DNA of 64,000 bases. Origin: Sinorhizobium sp. RAC02. GTDB taxonomy: Bacteria; Pseudomonadota; Alphaproteobacteria; Rhizobiales; Rhizobiaceae. The stretch lies in assembly GCF_001713395.1 (NCBI RefSeq), contig NZ_CP016450.1, positions 1,178,001 through 1,242,000 on the forward strand, in the 5' to 3' direction. The notes beneath the pieces are model-generated. The model saw only the letters and a program-made list of their open reading frames with translations, did no database searches and was not told where the DNA came from. A program made the translations under genes and the position numbers. Below, piece after piece: positions 29,131-37,020 of this stretch (position 1 is its first letter; every line of letters starts with the position of its first letter).

Positions 29131-30921
29131 TCAGGTCGGCGACGGCCCGGCGAGGTCCAGTTCGCCCTGCGTAGCATCCTTCGGGCGGTGCCCCTTTTGC
29201 GCATCGCCGGCAAGCAGCCGATCGGTCATCGCTGCAGCAAGCTCTTCCTTTGCAATGACAATGTGATTGGCGCCGAATTGCCGGAGATGATCGGCCTCGG
29301 CCTGTGAGTTCGCCCGCGCCACGATGCTGATCGCGCCATTGGCGGCGCGCGCCTGCTCAATCAGCGTGCCGGCGGCAAACACATCCGGAAGCGCGGTCAC
29401 AAACCACCGCGCGCCGGCAATGTTGGCTTGCGCCAGCACACCGCGGCTGCCGGCCGGTTCGCCGATAGCCTCTATGCCGCCGTCGCGCAACTCTTCGGCC
29501 ACGCCGGCCCGCTCCTCTATGACGATCAAAGGAATGCCGGCCGCACGCAACTGCTCGACGACGCGCCTGCCGACGCGGCCGTAGCCCACCACCACCGCAT
29601 GGTCTGTGAGCATGGTCGGTTCCGGCACATCCTGTGCAGGCTCCTCCGGCTGCGTTGCCGCGTCCTCGTCTCCTGCCGGTTCCGCCGCGGCTGGGGCTGT
29701 GTCGAGCTTCGCGCCATAATGATCGACCGCCATGAAGAGCAGGGGATTGACGAGGATCGAAAACAGCGCGCCCGCAACGATAAGATCCTGCGCGACGGGC
29801 GGCAGCAGGTCGAGGCCGACACCCAGAACGACAAGGATGAAGGAGAATTCGCCGATCTGCGCCAGGCTGGCGGCGATAGTGAGCGCGATGGTGCGCGGAT
29901 AGCCGAATGCCTTGACGATCAGGTAGGCGGCTGCCGACTTGATGAAGACGATCGTCACGATCGTCGCAAGGATCGCCAGCGGCCGTTCGATCAGGTTGAC
30001 CGGATTGAACAGCATGCCGACGGAGACGAAGAAGAGAACCGCGAAGGCATCGCGCAATGGCAGCGTTTCGCGTGCCGCCTGCTGGCTGAGCTGCGATTCG
30101 GCCAGCACCATGCCGGCAAAGAACGCGCCCAGCGCGAAGGAGACACCAAAGAGTTTTGCCGAGCCATAGGCGACACCCAGCGCAATGGCGAGGACCGACA
30201 GGCGGAAAAGCTCCCGCGAGCCGGTATGCGCCACATAGTGCAGGATCATCGGAATGACCTTGCGCCCGACGATGAGCATCAGCGCGATGAATGCGGAAAC
30301 CTTGAGCGCGGTGACACCGACCGCCGTCCACACCGCGCCGATACCGAGCGCCCGCGTCAAGTCAGGATCGACATTGGCAGTCTGTGCCGTGCCGCCTAGC
30401 ACGCCGGCCAAAGGCGGCAGCAACACAAGCGTCAGCACCATCACCAGGTCCTCGACGATCAGCCAGCCAACCGCGATACGGCCTTTTTCTGTCTCCACCA
30501 TGCGGCGTTCCTGCAGCGCGCGCAGCAACACCACGGTACTGGCGACGGAAAGCGACAGGCCGAACACGAAGCCGCTGCCCGCCGACCAGCCCATCGCCAG
30601 CGCAAGCAGCAGGCCGAACACGGTCGCCACCGCGATCTGGCCGATCGCACCCGGAATGGCGATCGCCCGCACCGACAGCAGATCCTTCAGGGAGAAATGC
30701 AGGCCGACACCGAACATCAGCAGGATGACGCCGATCTCCGCCAGTTCGTTCGCGAGATTCTGGTCTGCGACAAAGCCGGGTGTGAACGGGCCGATGATGA
30801 CGCCGGCCAATAGGTAGCCGGCTATCGGTGGCAGGCGAAAACGATGCGCAACCAGCCCCGCCGCGAAAGCGAGGCAGATACCGGCAACCAAGGTTGCGAT
30901 CAGCGGTGTCGCATGGGGCAA
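29131..30921 (-). CDS. Cation:proton antiporter, YbaL/KefB type (CPA2)
   Basis: A 596-aa inner-membrane exchanger. About 12 membrane segments occupy residues 5-395 (including GYLLAGVIIGPFTPGF and the ion-site GWLIVEDLVMVL), then an acidic proline-rich linker and a cytoplasmic TrkA-N nucleotide-binding domain from about 435 (AVVVGYGRVGRRVVEQL). Such proteins exchange K+ or Na+ for protons, gated by NAD(H) or similar ligands. Its end directly abuts the convergent GntR gene. Confidence 0.92.
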   Translation of the reverse strand: MPHATPLIATLVAGICLAFAAGLVAHRFRLPPIAGYLLAGVIIGPFTPGFVADQNLANELAEIGVILLMFGVGLHFSLKDLLSVRAIAIPGAIGQIAVATVFGLLLALAMGWSAGSGFVFGLSLSVASTVVLLRALQERRMVETEKGRIAVGWLIVEDLVMVLTLVLLPPLAGVLGGTAQTANVDPDLTRALGIGAVWTAVGVTALKVSAFIALMLIVGRKVIPMILHYVAHTGSRELFRLSVLAIALGVAYGSAKLFGVSFALGAFFAGMVLAESQLSQQAARETLPLRDAFAVLFFVSVGMLFNPVNLIERPLAILATIVTIVFIKSAAAYLIVKAFGYPRTIALTIAASLAQIGEFSFILVVLGVGLDLLPPVAQDLIVAGALFSILVNPLLFMAVDHYGAKLDTAPAAAEPAGDEDAATQPEEPAQDVPEPTMLTDHAVVVGYGRVGRRVVEQLRAAGIPLIVIEERAGVAEELRDGGIEAIGEPAGSRGVLAQANIAGARWFVTALPDVFAAGTLIEQARAANGAISIVARANSQAEADHLRQFGANHIVIAKEELAAAMTDRLLAGDAQKGHRPKDATQGELDLAGPSPT

Positions 30922-31031
30922 AGCACTATCCCGATTCCTTTGAGAGAATGCCCGCAGTTCGCAGGAAGTTCTCTATAATTCAAGAGGATAGGGTAGCGTC
31001 GCCAATTTCTGTGCGCAAGGCGGTAAATGCA

Positions 31032-31379
31032 TCAGCCGTCGTTGCTGGCGTCCAGTTCTTCCGGGCGTTTGCCCTCGTCTACCGGGCGGGTGGCGAGCTG
31101 GGCAGCCCCCATCGACTGGTAGAGATTGAAAAGCGCCTCGCTCGCCCGTGCCGCGAGCCGGAACCATTCGCTGTTGCCGGCGATTGCGGGGTGGTGGAGA
31201 AGCTGGTCATCGACGAGATCGAGCACGATGGAGGCCGTGTGCACCGCTTCGTGAAAGCCGAAGGAACCGGACGTATAGTGGGACAGCAGCACTGGCGGCG
31301 TCATGGCGCGCTCGTCAGCCAGAATGTCGAGCTGCTTCAGGCGTTCGTCTTCCAGTTCAATATCGGTGCTTTCCAACAT
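31032..31379 (-). CDS. Hypothetical protein
   Basis: A 115-aa soluble protein with no signal peptide, starting at an ATG preceded by GGAG at 6 bases (an ATG at 31391 is also in frame). It is leucine- and acid-rich, with SHYTSGSFGFHEAVHTASIVLD in the middle; two close histidines there could bind a metal, which is speculation. I recognise no domain. It follows the small lipoprotein gene by 18 bp on the same strand. Confidence 0.65.
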   Translation of the reverse strand: MLESTDIELEDERLKQLDILADERAMTPPVLLSHYTSGSFGFHEAVHTASIVLDLVDDQLLHHPAIAGNSEWFRLAARASEALFNLYQSMGAAQLATRPVDEGKRPEELDASNDG

Positions 31380-31397
31380 GATCGTCTCCATTCGTTT

Positions 31398-31667
31398 CTA
31401 ATCCCACAGATACTCGATTCGAGCGTGACGGCGGAGAAGAAGAAGCGAGCGATCCGGCTGTATTTGATAGGTTTCCACGACACGGCGGCCACGATTGTCG
31501 AAGAACGTATGGTCGAACGTGCTGCCAACCGGTGCTTTCGTCAATTTGCTGCGAGGCTGCCCACCATAGGTGATGCTGCCGGGAATGGGCTCGACCGAAT
31601 GCGGGGCACCGGTCGTGCAGGCGGCAAGCAGGAGCATGGATAGAAGAACGGGCACAAGACGGGTCAT
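31398..31667 (-). CDS. Small lipoprotein
   Basis: An 89-aa protein with a lipoprotein signal peptide (VPVLLSMLLLAAC; lipobox LAAC with Cys17). The mature part of about 70 residues contains FDNRGRRVVETYQIQPD, a beta-rich pattern seen in small envelope lipoproteins. No function assigned. Confidence 0.75.
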   Translation of the reverse strand: MTRLVPVLLSMLLLAACTTGAPHSVEPIPGSITYGGQPRSKLTKAPVGSTFDHTFFDNRGRRVVETYQIQPDRSLLLLRRHARIEYLWD

Positions 31668-31690
31668 GATGGTCTCCTCGTCAGCATTCT

Positions 31691-31763
31691 AAAGCATATC
31701 GCGCAAAGTGTGCAGCGGTTTTGCGATAAAGATATGCGAAGAATCAAGGACCTAAAGCACAAG
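31691..31763. repeat. Dispersed rhizobial intergenic palindromic element
   Basis: The sequence AAGCATATCGCGCAAAGTGT, then a short AGCGGTTTTGCGATAAAGATATGC arm, forms an imperfect dyad (GCATATCGC / GCGATA..ATATGC) and ends in a CCTAAAGC motif. From memory, close variants recur in intergenic regions of many Rhizobiales genomes. It lies upstream of the lipoprotein gene. Whether it acts as RNA, as a protein-binding site or as a selfish repeat is not known to me. Confidence 0.6.
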
Positions 31764-31826
31764 GGGCGAATCTGATGGATCGCGGTGCACTTTAGCGGAT
31801 CACCGTGCGGCAGCCCTCATGAGAAA

Positions 31827-31846
31827 CGGGCGGCCAAGGCCGCCCG
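31827..31846 (-). terminator. Hairpin after the DUF992 gene
   Basis: CGGGCGGCC and GGCCGCCCG form a 9-bp inverted repeat just downstream of the DUF992 stop codon; the T tract after it on the minus strand is short, so termination may be weak. Confidence 0.55.
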
Positions 31847-31858
31847 CTTTCGTCCGTA

Positions 31859-32383
31859 TCAGCCCTGCGGCGTCAGCGTCACCGAAGTGCCGGTTGCCGC
31901 CAGGTTGAGGCCGATCTGACCGCTGATGCTGATCGTCTGCAGGTGGATCGAACCCGACGTGCCGCCAACCAGCAAGTTGGTGCCGACACCAAAGCCGAGG
32001 GTCGCTTCGGCTGTCGCACCCTGATAGAGGCCGCCGAGCGACCCCTGATGGTAGCCTGCCGTCGGCGCGAAGACCGCCCAGACGATGCGGCCCTGCGTGG
32101 TGAAGCCGAGATCGACGCCGAGCTTGCGAATGACGCCGCTGTAGGAATCATGTGTGCCGCGGCTGGAGGAGAAGACGCAATCGACGGTCTTTGCCGAACC
32201 CAGCACATAGCCGACTCCGCCGCCGACGTCGCAGGTCAGCATCCCGATCTTTACGCCGCCCTGGTCGCCACGGTCGACATAGGTCGGCGCTTCTTCGCGA
32301 GTAACCATGTCTGCCGCGCCGGCTGTCGTCGCGATAGCCTGCGCAAGGGTCAGCGCGAGGACTGTTCCGAGCTTCTTGTTCAT
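31859..32383 (-). CDS. DUF992 domain-containing exported protein
   Basis: A 174-aa protein with a signal peptide (GTVLALTLAQAIATTAGAA) starting at the ATG at 32383; the frame is open much further upstream. The DUF992 core is visible as IGMLTCDVGGGVGYVLGSAK and LGVDLGFTTQGRIVWAVFA, with two cysteines likely forming a disulfide. The family is common in Rhizobiales and its function is unknown; it is probably envelope-located. Confidence 0.9.
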   Translation of the reverse strand: MNKKLGTVLALTLAQAIATTAGAADMVTREEAPTYVDRGDQGGVKIGMLTCDVGGGVGYVLGSAKTVDCVFSSSRGTHDSYSGVIRKLGVDLGFTTQGRIVWAVFAPTAGYHQGSLGGLYQGATAEATLGFGVGTNLLVGGTSGSIHLQTISISGQIGLNLAATGTSVTLTPQG

Positions 32384-32576
32384 CTGTGCACTCCTTCTAA
32401 CAGGCACGATAATGGCGAATCCGGCAAAATTGTTCCGGGTCGCGGAGCATCTCATGGCGAAGATCGTGGCAGAGTGTGGGCAGGTAATCTTTTGATAACA
32501 AATTGCAGGGCCGGATGGCGACGGCGTCCACCGATTGAGGCTTTTCAACAACATGTCCGGGGCAGGGCGCGCGACA

Positions 32577-32789
32577 TCACACTTGATTGATCGTCGGCAG
32601 ATGCGTGATGACCTCGTCACGGCGCTTTTCGTCGAGGCGCGCGATATGCTTGTTCCAGAACGTTTCAGCCGCACGCGTCTCGTGTTTCCATTGCCGTGTG
32701 CTGAGTTGATTGTCGTCGATCTTCGCCAGCCGCCCGCCGCCGAGGCGAACATATTCTGCGGCAAGTTTTGCGGTGGATGTCTGTTCCAT
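32577..32789 (-). CDS. Hypothetical protein
   Basis: A 70-aa hydrophilic protein starting MEQTSTAKLAAEYVRLGGG; AGGAGG lies 5 bases upstream of the ATG. The rest is charged (WNKHIARLDEKRRDEVITHL), predicted helical, with no cysteine or membrane segment. No family recognised. Confidence 0.55.
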   Translation of the reverse strand: MEQTSTAKLAAEYVRLGGGRLAKIDDNQLSTRQWKHETRAAETFWNKHIARLDEKRRDEVITHLPTINQV

Positions 32790-33178
32790 GCCGGCCTCCT
32801 GTGGTGGCCAACCAGAAACCCGCATGCTGTCCGATTGTTCCGGCAACAAAAAAGGCCGGGGCGAAACCGCACCGACCTTCCTCATCATCACCTATTCACC
32901 AGTGCCAGTACATCCGTGGTCAAGGGCAGCAGGTGATGGCGGCAATTGCGAGCGGCAGATATTTTCCAGCGCTCATCAGCAATCCCGATGACGGTGATAT
33001 AGGTGGGCATTGTGTTCAAAACAAGGGCTCTCCCGAAAAGGAGCGTCTGCCGGTAGGCCTCCTGCATTGACGAGGCGGGCAAAACTGCTAAAAAGCCGCA
33101 TCGCTTGAGGGATCATAACCGCTGCAACACACGGTTTCACGCTTTTCCAGAACCGGGAAAAGAGTGCCTTCTCAGAGT
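32790..33178. other. Intergenic region upstream of tRNA-Ser
   Basis: About 390 bases without a convincing gene. A 64-codon minus-strand frame (32888-33082) has no ribosome-binding site. An AACAAAAAAGGCC tract near 32848 may end a minus-strand transcript. I see no tRNA promoter that I can call with confidence. Confidence 0.4.
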
Positions 33179-33268
33179 GGAAGAGTGTCCGAGTGGTTTA
33201 AGGAACCGGTCTTGAAAACCGGCGTGCGGGAGACCGTACCGTGGGTTCGAATCCCACCTCTTCCGCCA
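33179..33268 (+). tRNA. tRNA-Ser (anticodon TGA)
   Basis: A 90-nt class II tRNA. The acceptor GGAAGAG pairs with CTCTTCC, followed by the discriminator G and encoded CCA. The anticodon stem CCGGT/ACCGG encloses CTTGAAA with anticodon TGA at 33213-33215, which reads UCA. There is a long variable arm, and the T arm is GTGGGTTCGAATCCCAC. Its last 14 bases are repeated at 45798-45811, so it probably served as the integration site of the downstream island. Confidence 0.97.
33255..33268. repeat. attL-like direct repeat (tRNA-Ser 3' end)
   Basis: CACCTCTTCCGCCA, the final 14 bases of tRNA-Ser including CCA; it is identical to 45798-45811. Confidence 0.8.
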
Positions 33269-33440
33269 GTGCCATACTTATGTGTCTGTTTTTAAACGCA
33301 TTCTTTTCTTGACATGGCGCGGTCCCACTTGTCGTGCCTTGCACAAACCTAGTGGGTCGGCTTCGGAACTTGATTCGACTGGCTAACCCGTATCCGCCGG
33401 AGGCAGATAATATCTGCTCGACCGATTCAGAGCTAAGACC

Positions 33441-34659
33441 ATGAGCGATGTGAAAACAATCACAAGAAAGGATCTCTACAACCTAGTTTGGTCTAAACAT
33501 ATTTCCGAAGTGGCGGAAGAGCTGGGCATAATTGACGCGCGGGCTGGTGGCAATCTGCAAGTTCAATCAAATCCCAGTTCCTGGAAAGCGATACTGGGAT
33601 CAACTTAGTTCCGGCAAGCCCGCGACGAAACCACCATTTCGAAGAATGTACGCGCCAGAGCTTGAGGAGCTCGTGCTAGACGCAGAAGTTCACCGCGGAA
33701 GTTACTTGGTTTTTGCCATGAGTTCCATACAGATCCAATGCAAACCTCCTGCGGAACGGGTGTCAGGCGCGGACAAATCGGCCGCGAAGTCAGGCGACGG
33801 GCCACGGCAAGGTGACCCCACGAGTTCAAACGTTAAAAAACAATGGCCGATCACAGGCGCAAAAGACGAACGTCCGTCCTTTCGCGCTATCGCAAAAAAG
33901 TGTTCAGTTCGCCAATGGCCAACCGCCAGAGTGTCTGGGTCGATGAATCGATTAGAAGCCGCGCTATTTCATTCATGAGTGGTCTCTTAAAGGAACTCAG
34001 CAAGGTCGGGATCCGCACGTCAATGTCATCGGATCAGGTCTTTTTTGTCGATGCTTATAACCGAAGTTCCTTTCGTGCTTAGTAGCCCTCGCCGGCGCGT
34101 GATGGAGATCCGAGACGGAAGAAAGCGTAACGAACTGAAATTTGATGGTCGGTTGGCCCTCAGTATCTGGGGTGTGCGACCGAAAGGCATTCGAAGCGAA
34201 TGGAAGGATGAGCCACACACGAAGATAGAGACCTCTATCTTTGAGATAATCACCAATTGCCAGCTAATCCTGGCCTCGCAGAAGGCTTATGACAACGAAG
34301 TCAAAGAAGAGCAGCGTCAACGGTTGCACATGGAACACCGAAGGGATCTGGCGAAGGGTAGGAATACGCGGGATGACGAGAGAAAAGCCTTCATCCGTCG
34401 CGTCAGCCAAGTAAAGCTCGAAATCGATGACGTTAGGAACGTGCTCGCTTTGAGCCAATCGGCCTTCGATACAGCCCCCGATTTCAAACGAATGTTGGAA
34501 TGGGCCCGCTGTCACCTCATCCAGCTAGAGGAGGAGGCAACTATTAGATATCTTCAGCAGTCTTTAGTCAATAAAGACCTCTTTCCAGACCCAGATCCCT
34601 CTGCTGACTCTCCGGTTCATGCCGTCAGAGTAAATATTCGCCTTGGAGAAATCGAATGA
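33441..34659 (+). pseudogene. Frameshifted gene of an uncharacterised accessory family
   Basis: Conceptual translation needs at least three frame changes. The first frame from ATG 33441 reads TITRKDLYNLVWSKHISEVA; near 33537 the match moves to another frame (RGLVAICKFNQIPVPGKRYW); near 33891-33899, an A6 run, it returns to the first (VFSSPMANRQSVWVDESIRS); near 34050 it moves again (ITEVPFVLSSPRRRV...), remaining open to 34659. The LYxLVWS...GxSDxGLxxxC...PxPGxxYW opening is, from memory, that of a widespread hypothetical family of about 400 residues on accessory DNA. Decay is the simplest reading; sequencing errors in homopolymers are the alternative. The end overlaps the next gene by ATGA. 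Confidence 0.7.
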
Positions 34660-35257
34660 ACTTCCACGATTGGACGGAGAAGGCCGTGGAGCATCGCATC
34701 CTTGAAAACTTCCCGCGGTGAGGGGACCTAAGGCCTACGGATCGGCTATGCCGGACGTTGTCCGCCGGCAGGTCGAGGCATACGGGAGCAGTAGGCGCCG
34801 ATACCTCGAGACCGCGTCGGTCGGCGAACTGGCACTCATGGAAGAGGTCTGGGATTGGATCAACGATCTCCCCAAACAGGTCGAACGTCAGTTTTTGTAT
34901 GCCTGGTCCTGGGTAAAAGTGCGGAAAGGTCTCACTATCTCCCGCTTCGCAGAAGAAAATTATATGAATGAGCGAACTTTGCGCCGCGCTGTAACCGTCG
35001 TGTGCCAAAGCGTTGCCGACAACCTGAACCGAGCATGTCAGGTTCGGCTTTCGATCCCGGATTGCGTCGTGTCCGAAAGTTCGGCATTCTCCGCATCAAA
35101 CACGGTGTCGTCCGAAAGTTGCGCCACCGAGTGGCGAGATTCGGACGCGAGGCCGCACATCGACCCTGCTCTGCCGAAAAGCCGAGTACTCGCCCCCCCC
35201 CCCCGGAAGATCCGGGCGCGGCCCTCGGACAAGAATCGGAGCCTCAGCGTCCGGTAG
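34656..35257 (+). pseudogene. DUF6362-like phage-associated protein, frameshifted near its start
   Basis: An ATG at 34656, overlapping the previous stop, reads MNFHDWTEKAVEHRILENF, then hits TGA at 34719. One added base at 34718 would join it to the open frame VRGPKAYGSAMPDVVRRQVE that runs to 35257. The body (SVGELALMEEVWDWINDLP, ERQFLYAWSWVKVRKGLTIS, ERTLRRAV) matches my memory of DUF6362-type proteins: a helical protein with an HTH-like end, common in prophages and islands. A 12-C tract near its 3' end could change the tail. The frameshift is seen; the family name is tentative. Confidence 0.6.
35193..35204 (+). repeat. Homopolymer of 12 C
   Basis: Twelve consecutive cytosines lie within the last 25 codons of the DUF6362-like frame. 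Such runs slip readily during replication and sequencing, so the C-terminal reading frame is uncertain. Confidence 0.95.
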
Positions 35258-35395
35258 GGTATGCCCCAAGTACAGCGGGGCCTACAGGCTATGCATCCTT
35301 GCTTTCCTTGTTGGGTAGGAGTTCGCAGTGGCGGCACTGAAGAGTGCGCGATCGCTAACGGTCAAGCCGGGAGGATAGCCCTGCAAGGCGAGCAG

Positions 35396-35956
35396 CTACA
35401 TTCCGATGGCGAACGAGCCGGTTTCGCTGGTTTTGTCGCGCACCATTCCCAGTGTCCCCTTTTTTGCCAGAAACATGTGCACCTTCTCAATCGTATCCAA
35501 GCCGTCTTCTGCCTTAAGCTCGCACGGCATAAAGGCTACATGCATGGCGCAGGATTTTTGAGCGAATCCAATCGCTTCGGCGCATGTTTTGCAAACTGTT
35601 CTTGTTGAGAAAAAGTGGACTGTTCCCGTCCTTTCGAGTTCGCCGATGGAATATAGATAATTGATGAGACGCACCTCAGTGTGCAGATCCTGCATGCCTC
35701 CTCGCTTTATGAGCGGATTAACTACCGGCGTGCTTGGGATAAGGGAGCCCTGAACAAAGATTCTGACACTCTTCGACAGACCGCTCACGTTCGAGTAGCT
35801 AAGGTACTCTTTCACTCCACCCGAATTGCTTACTATGGCGGAGCACAGATTGTGCTTCTCGGGATCATGGGCGAAGCCATCGTTTTCTATGATGATCAAT
35901 AGGCAGTAAGCGGCGTATAAATTCTGGGCATAACTTACGATTTCATCTTCAGTCAT
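35396..35956 (-). CDS. Protein with cytidine-deaminase-like HxE...CxxC motif
   Basis: A 186-aa protein; ATG 35956 is preceded by GAGGG at 6 bases, and the frame is open to 36064. Residues 91-100 read LHTEVRLINY and 120-129 read TVCKTCAEAI: an HxE plus CxxC spaced 28 residues apart, the zinc-ligand and proton-shuttle layout of the deaminase superfamily. The N-terminal 80 residues are predicted helical. Several deaminase families of this size act on nucleotides or nucleic acids, or serve as toxins, but no substrate can be inferred. It lies alone between two disrupted genes and a lipoprotein gene; no immunity-like partner is evident. Confidence 0.65.
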   Translation of the reverse strand: MTEDEIVSYAQNLYAAYCLLIIIENDGFAHDPEKHNLCSAIVSNSGGVKEYLSYSNVSGLSKSVRIFVQGSLIPSTPVVNPLIKRGGMQDLHTEVRLINYLYSIGELERTGTVHFFSTRTVCKTCAEAIGFAQKSCAMHVAFMPCELKAEDGLDTIEKVHMFLAKKGTLGMVRDKTSETGSFAIGM

Positions 35957-36335
35957 TTTGTACCCTCGCCGGTTGTCGCAGCACCGGGTCGGACCTTCGC
36001 GCATAAGTAGACGAATGGCAAGGCGATAACCGCATATGGAGACGCGCCCGACCCCATTACACATTGCCGTAATAGAACCCGTCTCAGCGGGCAGACGGTA
36101 GCCTTAGGGCCGGTCAAGCAAGTTGCCTCGCTGGTGCACACAGCGGCAAGACCGTGGCGGGCGATATCGCTGGAGCCGTCCTCATCAAAAGGCGTAGTGC
36201 ATCGCCCCGGTTCGTAAACCGGTCACTGATCGTTCTACGACTGTTCGCCTAAACTTTAGAAACTAGATATCCGCTGAGAACCGGCCCGGTTTGTCACCCG
36301 GAGGCGGATTTTCGCCAAATGCGTGCGCGAAAAGC
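35957..36335. other. Intergenic region in the island
   Basis: About 380 bases with no convincing gene, RNA or repeat. The part nearest 35960 presumably carries the promoter of the deaminase-like gene. Confidence 0.4.
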
Positions 36336-36668
36336 TTATGGACGCCGAATTATAAGGATGTCATCCGACTTTCCGTCGGACCAGCCTACGCGATCACGTA
36401 CGCGCCGATCGTTCTTATCTTGGCGATGGCCGCGATCGGCGGCTCTGTCACGAGGCCTCACGTAGTTGTGGTCGCGGCGGTCTCTGCGATCCCGGTGGAC
36501 GCGATCTCGGTAGTCAGGCCGATCATACCGATCATAGCCGTCGTACTGACCGTAAATAACCCCGCCGCTGTAGCCGTGGCCGTATCCGGCGCTGGAACCG
36601 ACGCAGCCGGCAAGGGTAAGGCAAGCGAAGCCTGCCGCGGCAACGATGCTGGCGGTTCGGTTTATCAT
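36336..36668 (-). CDS. Small lipoprotein with Tyr/Asp/Arg-rich tail
   Basis: A 110-aa product. GGGAG lies 7 bases before the ATG at 36668 (MINRTAS). The signal peptide ends in the lipobox LAGC (residues 18-21). The mature part is rich in glycine and tyrosine, then in repeated DR/RD pairs (DRYDRPDYRDRVHRDRRDRR), probably disordered and strongly charged. An opposite-strand frame at 36291-36716 is its shadow. Function unknown. Confidence 0.65.
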   Translation of the reverse strand: MINRTASIVAAAGFACLTLAGCVGSSAGYGHGYSGGVIYGQYDGYDRYDRPDYRDRVHRDRRDRRDHNYVRPRDRAADRGHRQDKNDRRVRDRVGWSDGKSDDILIIRRP

Positions 36669-36703
36669 TTCGATCTCCCGTACGAGTTCAGATCGGCCGT
36701 TCA

Positions 36704-36910
36704 TCAAGACCCATAGGCGCCCTTGTTCGGATGCCTCGGCGCTTCTGAATTCACCGCTATCTGCCCTTCTTTCAGGTCGGGTTTGCTGGCGGTTCCCGAA
36801 ATACGATCGGCGTCGCCGCTTCCCTTCGTGGGTTTCGGTTGCTTGTGCTCCTTAGCTAAAGGATGTGTCCCGTCAGAGATGCTACCCGGGTGGGCACTTT
36901 TGCCTGACAA
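36704..36910 (-). CDS. Doubtful small hydrophilic protein
   Basis: A 68-codon open frame from a TTG, with no visible ribosome-binding site and no internal ATG. The product is hydrophilic and proline/lysine-rich, ending APRHPNKGAYGS. It could be a real short gene or chance; nothing in the context decides. Confidence 0.25.
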   Translation of the reverse strand: MSGKSAHPGSISDGTHPLAKEHKQPKPTKGSGDADRISGTASKPDLKEGQIAVNSEAPRHPNKGAYGS

Positions 36911-36928
36911 TCAATCGCGATCTAGGGG

Positions 36929-36946
36929 ATTGTCACTCCGGACAAT
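36929..36946. promoter_or_regulatory. Inverted repeat upstream of the peptide transporter
   Basis: ATTGTC-6 nt-GACAAT is a perfect dyad 74 bp upstream of the binding-protein start, in an AT-rich leader. It could be an operator for a dimeric repressor; none is encoded beside it. Confidence 0.35.
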
Positions 36947-37020
36947 AGTATGATTTACTTATTAAAATGACGTCCGGCCATCGGATGCCGAAGAACAACC
37001 ATGTGACATGGGGAACGGGA

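Noticed and set aside
32888..33082. A 64-codon minus-strand frame upstream of tRNA-Ser
   Set aside because: No ribosome-binding site at either possible start and no recognisable domain.
36291..36716. A 141-codon plus-strand frame antisense to the small lipoprotein
   Set aside because: The minus-strand frame has a lipobox and a good ribosome-binding site; the plus frame is its shadow.
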